From: Breoghania sp037026715
Lineage (GTDB): Bacteria > Pseudomonadota > Alphaproteobacteria > Rhizobiales > Stappiaceae
Length of the DNA: 64,000 nt
Reading direction: 5' to 3'
Assembly (NCBI RefSeq): GCF_037026715.1
Contig: NZ_JBANCG010000004.1
Coordinates: 434,001 to 498,000, forward strand
Below the pieces are notes generated by a model. That model did not search any database, was not told the origin of the DNA, and saw only the letters and a program-made list of their open reading frames with translations. Position 1 is the first letter of the stretch. Each line of letters opens with the position of its first letter. The position numbers and the translations under genes are program-made. Of the stretch, positions 55,891-64,000 are shown piece by piece.

Positions 55891-57033
55891 TCAACCGCCC
55901 AGATTGTCGATGAAGTCCTTCACCCGGGCAAAGAAGCCGGTCGATTCGGGATTGTTCTCATGCGATGAGTTCGCCTCGAATTCCTGCAGAAGCTCGCGCT
56001 GGCGCTTGGTCAGGTTTTGCGGCGTCTCCACCGTTACCTGGATGTACATGTCGCCATGCTGGGTGGAGCGCATTACCGGCATGCCCTTGCCCTTGAGGCG
56101 GAACTGCTTGCCGGTCTGGGTCCCTTCGGGAACCTTCACCCGCGTCTTGCCGCCATCAACCGTCGGCACCTCGAACTGGCCGCCAAGCGCCGCCGTCGTC
56201 ATGGAGATGGGCGCACGGCAGAAGAGATCGGCGCCGTCGCGCTGGAAGAAGGCGTGCGGGCGGATCGACAGGAAGATATAGAGATCGCCGGCCGGACCGC
56301 CGCGAAGTCCCGCTTCGCCCTCTCCGGCCAGCCGGATGCGCGTGCCGTCCTCGATACCGGCGGGAATGTTGACGGAAAGCGTGCGCTCCTCCACCCGCCG
56401 GCCGGTGCCGGAGCAGTCGGGACAGGGATCGGAAATGATCTCGCCGCGGCCCTGGCAGTGCGGGCAGGTGCGTTCCAGCGTGAAGAAGCCCTGGCTGGCG
56501 CGAACCCGGCCCGCGCCGCCGCAGGTGCGGCACGTGGTGGGGCTCGATCCGGGCTTGGCGCCGGAGCCGGTGCACGTCTCGCACACGATCGAGGTCGGAA
56601 CCTCGATCTCCACCGTCTTGCCGGTGTAGGCCTCCTCCAGATCAATATCCATGTTGTAGCGCAGGTCCGCCCCGCGCTCGCGTCCGCCGCCGCCCGCCCG
56701 GCGCCCGCCGCCGCCACCCATGCCGCCGAAGAACTCGTCGAAGATGTCCGACATGGTGGAGGCGAAATCGCCGGAGAAGCCGCGCGCACCCGCGCCCATG
56801 CCGCCATTCTCGAACGCCGCATGGCCGAAGCGGTCATAAGCCGCGCGCCGGTCCGCGTCCTTCAGGACGTCGTAGGCTTCGCTGATTTCCTTGAATTTCG
56901 CTTCCGCTGCCGCGTCGTCGGGATTGCGGTCGGGGTGGTATTTCATCGCGAGCTTGCGGAAGGCGCTCTTCAGCGTCTTGTCATCCGCATCGCGGGTAAC
57001 ACCCAGAACCTCGTAATAGTCCAGCTTGGCCAT
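55891..57033 (-). CDS. dnaJ: Chaperone DnaJ
   Basis: A 380-residue J protein. The J domain (LDYYEVLGVTRDADDKTLKS, with HPD at residues 34-36) is followed by a Gly-rich linker near 75-120 and four zinc-binding CXXCXGXG repeats (CETCTGSGAK, CRTCGGAG, CPHCQGRGE, CPDCSGTG) then the C-terminal substrate-binding domains. It stimulates DnaK ATPase and hands over unfolded clients. It is 400 bp after dnaK. Confidence 0.97.
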   Translation of the reverse strand: MAKLDYYEVLGVTRDADDKTLKSAFRKLAMKYHPDRNPDDAAAEAKFKEISEAYDVLKDADRRAAYDRFGHAAFENGGMGAGARGFSGDFASTMSDIFDEFFGGMGGGGGRRAGGGGRERGADLRYNMDIDLEEAYTGKTVEIEVPTSIVCETCTGSGAKPGSSPTTCRTCGGAGRVRASQGFFTLERTCPHCQGRGEIISDPCPDCSGTGRRVEERTLSVNIPAGIEDGTRIRLAGEGEAGLRGGPAGDLYIFLSIRPHAFFQRDGADLFCRAPISMTTAALGGQFEVPTVDGGKTRVKVPEGTQTGKQFRLKGKGMPVMRSTQHGDMYIQVTVETPQNLTKRQRELLQEFEANSSHENNPESTGFFARVKDFIDNLGG

Positions 57034-57433
57034 TGGCTGTCCATACCTCAACGACGGGCCGGCAGACGGACCCGTTAAGCAGACACCCGACAAACGGAGC
57101 GAGCGGCGCGAATCCCGCCGGGGCGGAACATCGCAACGCGAATGCGCTCACATTCGCAAGGGCACGTCATCGATTCCAGGAAGGGGCAGGATCATGGTGC
57201 TGCTGGCGGCATTCGGCTCCGCCCGGCTGACCCCGATCCCGGATCAAGGATCCCGGATCGTACAACCCGGACCGGGGCGGAGCGCCCCTCGCATCACCCA
57301 TGGCCCCCGATGCGGGAAATGCCGCCGGCGCCAGGCCGGCCGCCGCATCCCGCACATTCACTGGAAATCCGTAGCGATCAAGCGAAAGCCGGCGCTCAGG
57401 CACCGGCTCCCGCATTTTCGATCTGCGGCCTCG
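57034..57433. other. 400-bp gap between dnaK and dnaJ
   Basis: No gene is supported. The one clear feature is a direct repeat of GATCCCGGATC at 57235-57245 and 57249-57259, each unit being a 5-bp inverted repeat around one base. Confidence 0.5.
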
Positions 57434-59347
<1,914 letters not shown>

Positions 59348-59740
59348 AGTCTCATCTCCTTTCGGCAAACCGCCCGGACCCGTTCGGCATCCGGTGAAGC
59401 CGGGGTCAAAACCCGGCCGGTTCCCATCTGACCTGACCGGCGGACGCAACGTCTGCCGGCACTGGACCCTTGTTGATGACCTGTCGGAGCAAACCGGCTA
59501 TCGCTCTCCGGGCACCCCTGCTGAGCGCTATATAAGAGGCGATTTGGATGCCTGCAAGGCGCGTGGGCATGGCTGCGCGTCTCGTTTTTCCTCGCAGACG
59601 GCCCATGATCGCCGCAGAGAACCGCAGCGACGGGGCGCAAGGGCGAAACCGGGTGGACCCCGGGCGCCTCGCTTGATTAGCTGTGCAGGAAACACCCCAA
59701 GCCCGATGCGGCCCCCATCGGCGACACGCGAAGGCCCGAA
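59348..59740. other. dnaK/alkB intergenic region
   Basis: It contains the dnaK promoter at 59531-59558 and the upstream leader of about 180 bases. No gene is supported. The alkB TTG start has AAGG upstream at the right end. Confidence 0.6.
59531..59558 (-). promoter_or_regulatory. RpoH-type (sigma-32) promoter of dnaK
   Basis: CTTGCA (59558-59553) and CTTATATAG (from 59536) on the minus strand, 16 bases apart, matching the alphaproteobacterial RpoH pattern CTTG-N-CYTATNT. It implies heat induction of dnaK with a leader of about 175 bases. No CIRCE element is seen. Confidence 0.65.
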
Positions 59741-60373
59741 TTGCCCACAGTATCCGCTACGAAATCAGGCCCGCCCCCGGGCTTCCGCCATCTTCCCGGT
59801 CACCTCGAGCGCACCGCGCAGGAGGCGCTGGTCGAGGAAATACGCGCCGTGGTGCGCGCCGCGCCGCTGTTCCAGCCCATGATGCCGCGCACCGGAAAGC
59901 CCTTTTCCGTGCGCATGTCGAATTGCGGTCCCCTGGGGTGGGTGGCCGACCGCACCGGCTACCGCTACCAGCCGACCCATCCGGTGACGGGCGCGCCCTG
60001 GCCGGCGATGCCGCCGGTGCTGCTCGATCTTTGGACTGAGCTGTCGGGCTATCCGGCAGAGCCGGAGGCCTGCCTGATCAACTTCTACGGCGAAACGGCT
60101 CGGATGGGCCTTCACCGCGATGAAGACGAGGAAGATTTCTCCGCCCCCGTGTTCTCGATCTCGCTCGGCGACACCTGCCGCTTCCGCATAGGCGGTCCAT
60201 CGCGCAAGGACCCGACATCCTCGTTCAAGCTGGCCTCCGGTGACATCGTTCTTCTCGCGGGCGAGGCGCGCACGGCGTATCACGGGGTCGACAGGATCTA
60301 TCCCGCCACATCGACACTGCTGAAGGACGGCGGCCGGATCAACCTGACGATGCGGCGGGTGACGAAGGTCTAG
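59741..60373 (+). CDS. alkB: Alkylation repair dioxygenase AlkB
   Basis: A 210-residue Fe(II)/2-oxoglutarate dioxygenase that removes methyl lesions from DNA. It has YRYQPTHPVTGAPWPAMP, INFYGETARMGLHRDEDE (iron His and Asp), the distal His in AYHGVDRIYP and RINLTMRRV with the 2-oxoglutarate Arg. The start is a TTG with AAGG six bases upstream; the protein then matches the 216-residue E. coli AlkB in length. It is divergent from dnaK. Confidence 0.93.
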   Translation: MPTVSATKSGPPPGFRHLPGHLERTAQEALVEEIRAVVRAAPLFQPMMPRTGKPFSVRMSNCGPLGWVADRTGYRYQPTHPVTGAPWPAMPPVLLDLWTELSGYPAEPEACLINFYGETARMGLHRDEDEEDFSAPVFSISLGDTCRFRIGGPSRKDPTSSFKLASGDIVLLAGEARTAYHGVDRIYPATSTLLKDGGRINLTMRRVTKV

Positions 60374-60581
60374 GCCCCGCCATCCGGTCGCAACAGCAAT
60401 GCCTCGGGCTGGCCACGCCTCATCCGCGGCCCGCTTGCATGCGCCCTGCGCATCTCCGGATCTTCCAGTCATGCGCGTAGCGCAATGGTCGTCGCGTCCG
60501 CTTTCCATTACCCTTGCGGCTCAAACGGTCCCAGAACCGTACTGCGCGAAATTCCTCACCTTCATTTCAAGACGGACTTCC

Positions 60582-61541
60582 ATGACGGGCGAACCTCAAC
60601 GATCCGCTCGCAAGGGCGTCGACGTCGACACTGCGCACAACTTCACGGCCGAACAGCTGAAGGCGCGGCTTGCAGGCATCCTACTGATCGTCGCCGCGGT
60701 CGCGCTCTTCTCCTGCCTCGATACCACGGCCAAATACCTCGGTCGCCACGTGCCGGCGCTGGAGGTGGTGTGGTTCCGTTTCGCCAGCCATCTGGTGCTC
60801 GCCATTTTCGCGTTCCGGCTGTGGAAGCGACCTCACATCATCCGGACGCGCCGACCGCTCTTGCAGATCGTGCGCTCGTTCGGGCTGCTGGGCTCCACCG
60901 TCTTCAATTTTCAGGCGCTGCAATATCTCCAGCTGTCGGAGACGGTTTCGATCATGTTCGCAGGCCCCCTCCTGGTCACGGCGCTGGCCGGCCCCGTGCT
61001 CGGCGAATGGGCCGGGCGGCGGCGCTGGACGGCGATCCTGATCGGCTTTTGCGGCGTTCTCGTCGTGACGAGGCCCGGGCTCGGCGGGCTGCACTGGGCG
61101 GTCGGTTTCTCGCTCGCCGCCATGGTCTCTTACGCAATCTACGCACTCACCACGCGGCTCCTGACGGAGACCGAATCGGTCGACGGCATGCTGATCATTT
61201 CCGCCGCCGTCGCCATGCTCGTCATGACGCCTTCCGCGATCATCGTCTGGGAGACGCCGCAAACGCCCGGCCTGTGGCTGCTACTCTTCAGCACCGGCCT
61301 TTATGGCGGGCTCGGCCACTGGCTGCTCACCAAGGCACACGCCATCGTGCCCGCTCCCGTTCTGGCGCCGTTCTTCTACAGCCAGATCGTCTGGATGGTC
61401 GGGCTCGGCTACATCGTCTTCTCAGACATCCCCGGAGCCACCACCGTGCTCGGCGCCTCGATCATCGTCGGCTCCGGCCTGTACCTGCTCTATCGCGAGC
61501 GCCACCTCAACAAATCGACGGCTCCTATACCGGAAGCCTGA
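60582..61541 (+). CDS. DMT-superfamily (EamA) transporter
   Basis: A 319-residue inner-membrane protein with ten helices and two EamA repeats (FSCLDTTAKYLGRHVPALEV and YAIYALTTRLLTETESVDG). It has a soluble N-terminus of about 25 residues. The substrate is unknown; relatives export metabolites. I start at MTGEPQRSA; the frame is open 61 codons further upstream with no membrane character. The stop is one base before the miniprotein start. Confidence 0.92.
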   Translation: MTGEPQRSARKGVDVDTAHNFTAEQLKARLAGILLIVAAVALFSCLDTTAKYLGRHVPALEVVWFRFASHLVLAIFAFRLWKRPHIIRTRRPLLQIVRSFGLLGSTVFNFQALQYLQLSETVSIMFAGPLLVTALAGPVLGEWAGRRRWTAILIGFCGVLVVTRPGLGGLHWAVGFSLAAMVSYAIYALTTRLLTETESVDGMLIISAAVAMLVMTPSAIIVWETPQTPGLWLLLFSTGLYGGLGHWLLTKAHAIVPAPVLAPFFYSQIVWMVGLGYIVFSDIPGATTVLGASIIVGSGLYLLYRERHLNKSTAPIPEA

Positions 61542-61542
61542 A

Positions 61543-61623
61543 ATGCAGACGATTGTCGCAGTAATCGTATTTATGATTATTATCTGTATAATTGACTATA
61601 TATTCGCTCCGAGGCCGCAATAG
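61543..61623 (+). CDS. 26-residue AT-rich membrane miniprotein
   Basis: MQTIVAVIVFMIIICIID then YIFAPRPQ and stop. The first 20 residues form one transmembrane helix and the last residues are short and polar. The ATG is one base after the transporter stop and GGAAG lies six bases upstream, so it is well placed for coupled translation. The codons are strikingly AT-rich (ATT, ATA, TTT, TAT) compared with the flanking GC-rich genes. I do not recognise it; it could be a regulatory subunit of the transporter. Confidence 0.55.
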   Translation: MQTIVAVIVFMIIICIIDYIFAPRPQ

Positions 61624-61685
61624 CGAATAATTAATACCCTTAACTTATACGAAGATCGAGAATGTTCACGCCGGGAGCACTCTGG

Positions 61686-63371
61686 ATGTCTGTTTTCAAT
61701 ACGGTACGCGGCCGACTTTACTCGGTCGCGGCAGGGACCATCGTCGCACTCGCGGTCCTGGGCGGAATATCCTGGTATTCAAGCACGAGCAGCGCCCGTG
61801 CCTTCATGTCACTGGAGGCGCTGAACGCACAGCTTGCCGTCATGCAGGAAATGCGGCTGGCGAATGTGGAACTGGTATTGGCGGCGATGGACTCCATCAT
61901 CGACCGCGACGCGGGCCGCATCGAGCCGGAGCGGATGGCGACGATCGACAAGTCGCTTGCGATGCTGAAGTACGGCCTCGCACCCGCGGCCGTGCTGTCG
62001 CGTCAGGTCGGCCAACCCGACCTGACGGCCACGCTGGGCGCCGACATCGACGCCGTCGGCCGCGCAGTCCGCGTCGATCTTGACCGCATGCTGCGCGAGA
62101 ACGCCAGCGAAGAGGAATTCGCCAAACTCGATGACGTCATCGACGGAGCCGGCGAGCGCGTGACCAAGAATCTCGCTGCCCTGACGGACGCGGGACTTGC
62201 CCGCGTCCGGCGGGATATCGCGGCGTCCAATGCCCTGGTGGCGTGGACGCGCACCCTCCAGGTCTCCACGGCGCTGCTGGCAATCCTGATCGTCGGTCCC
62301 GGCATATTCCTTGTCAGCCGCTCGATCGTCCGGCCGATCGGACGGCTGCGGGACGTCATGGGCGAGCTCGCCGGCGGCAAGACCGACATCGAGATCATCG
62401 ACGCGCGGCGCAAGGACGAACTCGGCGAGATGGCCCGCGCGGTAACCGTATTCCGCGACGCGGCGGTGCGGCAGGCGGAAATGTCGGCGCGTGAGCAGGC
62501 AGAGCAGACGGCCAAGAGTGCGCGGCAGGGGCGCGTCGAAGCCCTCATCGAAGGCTTCCGGGGTCGGGTCGCCGCGCTGATGGGCTCGCTCAGCGCCAAC
62601 ACCGAACAGATGGAGAAGGTGGCCACCTCACTTTCGGACACCGCTTCCGATACCAGCGGGCGGGCGGAGCGGGCCTCCGATGCCTCAACCCGCGCGTCCG
62701 GCGGCGTGGAAACGGTGGCGGCTGCGGCGGAGGAACTGTCAACATCGATTGCCGAGATCGACCGCCAGGTGCGCCAGACGTCGAACATCGTGCAGGAGGC
62801 GACCTCGTCCGCACAATCCACGACCTCCCAGGTCGCAAGTCTTGCAGACGCGGCCCAGAAGATCGGCGCGGTCGTCTCGCTCATCCAGGACATCGCGGAA
62901 CAGACCAACATGCTGGCGCTCAACGCCACCATCGAGGCCGCCCGAGCCGGGGAGGCCGGACGCGGTTTCGCGGTGGTGGCCTCGGAAGTGAAGGAACTCG
63001 CCACCCAGACGTCGAAGGCGACGGAGGAGATCGGCGCCCACATCGCCGCAATCCAGGGCTCCACCGACGGTGCCGTCGTGGCGATCGACGAGATCGCCGA
63101 GAAGATCGACAGCGTCAATAGGTTCACGTCCAGCATCGCCAGCGCGGTCGGCGAGCAGGGGGAGGCGACAGCCGAAATCTCTCGCTCCGTCATGGAAGCT
63201 GCGGCGGGAACCCGGGAGGCCGCCGACAACATCGCCGGGGTGAGCGATACCGCCGCGCAAACGACAACTTCGGCCGCGGCCATGCGCGGCTCCGTCTCCG
63301 AACTGGCGAACCATGCCCGGGCGCTCAATGCCGAGATCGACACGTTCCTGAACGAAGTGACGGCCGCCTGA
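61686..63371 (+). CDS. Methyl-accepting chemotaxis protein
   Basis: A 561-residue receptor. An N-terminal helix (AAGTIVALAVLGGISWY) and a second near residue 200 (STALLAILIVGPGIFLV) bracket a periplasmic sensing domain of about 160 residues. A HAMP domain (IVRPIGRLRDVMGELAGGK) and a coiled-coil signalling region follow, with the tip EQTNMLALNATIEAARAGEA. The ligand is unknown. GGGAG lies eight bases before the ATG at 61686; an ATG at 61662 is also open. Confidence 0.93.
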   Translation: MSVFNTVRGRLYSVAAGTIVALAVLGGISWYSSTSSARAFMSLEALNAQLAVMQEMRLANVELVLAAMDSIIDRDAGRIEPERMATIDKSLAMLKYGLAPAAVLSRQVGQPDLTATLGADIDAVGRAVRVDLDRMLRENASEEEFAKLDDVIDGAGERVTKNLAALTDAGLARVRRDIAASNALVAWTRTLQVSTALLAILIVGPGIFLVSRSIVRPIGRLRDVMGELAGGKTDIEIIDARRKDELGEMARAVTVFRDAAVRQAEMSAREQAEQTAKSARQGRVEALIEGFRGRVAALMGSLSANTEQMEKVATSLSDTASDTSGRAERASDASTRASGGVETVAAAAEELSTSIAEIDRQVRQTSNIVQEATSSAQSTTSQVASLADAAQKIGAVVSLIQDIAEQTNMLALNATIEAARAGEAGRGFAVVASEVKELATQTSKATEEIGAHIAAIQGSTDGAVVAIDEIAEKIDSVNRFTSSIASAVGEQGEATAEISRSVMEAAAGTREAADNIAGVSDTAAQTTTSAAAMRGSVSELANHARALNAEIDTFLNEVTAA

Positions 63372-63424
63372 GACGCCCGCTCGACTGATCGCCCCCCGAT
63401 CCGCTTGCTGCCGGCCTGCTCCAT

Positions 63425-63458
63425 GGATTTTCGGCAAGACAATTGTCATTGAAAATCC
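63425..63458. promoter_or_regulatory. Inverted repeat upstream of the LacI-type gene
   Basis: GGATTTTC and GAAAATCC flank a perfect GACAATTGTC palindrome (63438-63447). It is either an operator for the downstream LacI-type regulator or a terminator-like structure after the chemotaxis gene. A TTGACA follows at 63482. Confidence 0.4.
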
Positions 63459-63507
63459 GGGCGCGGGACGGTTGGATCGCGTTGACACAGCCACGACACG
63501 GGCGGAC

Positions 63508-64000
63508 ATGGACGATCACGGATCGCGCCGGAAGGACAGGACGTCCTCGGGGCACAGGCACGCGACGGCGGAAGCGCCGAACCGACGCAAGCGACTGACG
63601 CTCAGCCATCTTGCGGAGCGCCTCGGTGTGTCCACCGCAACGATCTCGCTGGCACTGCGCAACTCCCCGCTGGTGGCGCAGGCCACCCGCGAGCGTGTCA
63701 AGCGAGAAGCAGAGGCGGCGGGCTACATCTACAACCGATCCGCCGCAGCACTCAGGACCGCGCGCTCCAATGTCGTCGGCGTCGCCGTCCACGATATCCT
63801 CAACCCCTATTTCGCCGAGATCTTCGGGGCGCTGGAGGACACGCTCGGCGCAAGCGACCAGATCGTCTTCATCTGCAATCACCGCGACGACGTGGAGCGC
63901 CAGCGCACCTTCGTCCAGGCACTTTTGCAGCACCGCGCCGACGGGCTGGTGCTGTGCCCTTCGGTGGACACGAGCCCCGCGGAGATCAACCGGCTGGTCG
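63508..64000 (+). CDS. LacI-family transcriptional regulator (5' part)
   Basis: Only the first 164 residues are in the window. Residues 28-75 are the LacI helix-turn-helix (LTLSHLAERLGVSTATISLA, REAEAAGYIYNRSA), then the start of the periplasmic-binding-protein-like sensor domain (VVGVAVHDILNPYFAEIFGA, VFICNHRDDVERQ). A basic, disordered N-terminus precedes the HTH. It likely controls a neighbouring sugar operon beyond the right edge. Confidence 0.9.
   Translation, partial: MDDHGSRRKDRTSSGHRHATAEAPNRRKRLTLSHLAERLGVSTATISLALRNSPLVAQATRERVKREAEAAGYIYNRSAAALRTARSNVVGVAVHDILNPYFAEIFGALEDTLGASDQIVFICNHRDDVERQRTFVQALLQHRADGLVLCPSVDTSPAEINRLV

Noticed and set aside
57235..57259. GATCCCGGATC direct repeats as a mobile element end
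   Set aside because: Only two 11-bp units, no transposase or terminal repeats nearby; too short to interpret.

Overview
The window is a gene-dense, GC-rich chromosomal segment of an alphaproteobacterium. I place it in the Hyphomicrobiales (Rhizobiales). The reasons are the gene orders priA-atpHAGDC, rimP-nusA-ylxR-infB-rbfA-truB, tsaB-rimI/plsC-miaB-phoH-ybeY-tlyC-lnt-xre-metK-trmB and dnaK-dnaJ-pmtA, a RIME-like palindromic intergenic repeat, and a mesaconyl-CoA hydratase of the ethylmalonyl-CoA pathway. The genus cannot be fixed from sequence alone. There is no rRNA, no convincing tRNA, no insertion sequence, no prophage and no CRISPR array.

Layout. 1-1.9 kb: 5' part of a large secreted protein with repeated extracellular domains, running off the left edge. 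2.6-7.8 kb: F1 ATP synthase operon atpHAGDC (minus strand). 8.1-12.2 kb: priA, divergent fructose-6-phosphate aldolase-like gene and xerC. 12.2-22.3 kb: accessory metabolism: a small exported protein, nudC, a MarR regulator, a Tat-exported PhoD phosphatase with a Pho-box-like array, folP-folK, tspO, an Fe-S protein, a PagL-like outer-membrane deacylase, mesaconyl-CoA hydratase and a 2-hydroxyacid dehydrogenase. 22.4-30.6 kb: lysE exporter, a RIME-like element, then the translation/transcription operon (rimP to truB, minus strand). 30.8-31.6 kb: a lower-GC islet with a NYN-domain nuclease, a near-consensus promoter and a hairpin leader. 31.6-36.5 kb: trmB, metK, an XRE (PraR-like) regulator and lnt. 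36.8-40 kb: a FIST (NosP-like) sensor with a GAF-GGDEF-EAL protein. 40-47.3 kb: tlyC/corC, ybeY, phoH, miaB, plsC, rimI, tsaB, nfuA. 48-51.1 kb: a universal stress protein gene broken by a 46-bp tandem duplication, then an aromatic-ring hydroxylase divergent from a MarR gene with a perfect operator-like palindrome between them. 51.3-54.2 kb: hslV, a membrane protein gene and hslU, overlapping. 54.3-59.7 kb: FMN reductase, PmtA-like methyltransferase, dnaJ, dnaK with a heat-shock-type promoter. 59.7-64 kb: alkB, a DMT transporter, a 26-residue AT-rich membrane miniprotein, a chemotaxis receptor and the 5' part of a LacI-type regulator cut by the right edge.

Most of the window is core housekeeping. 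The places most worth a second look are the NYN/hairpin-RNA islet, the FIST-GGDEF-EAL pair, the duplication that breaks the stress protein, the hslV-membrane gene-hslU arrangement, the miniprotein and the 22-bp periodic Pho array.
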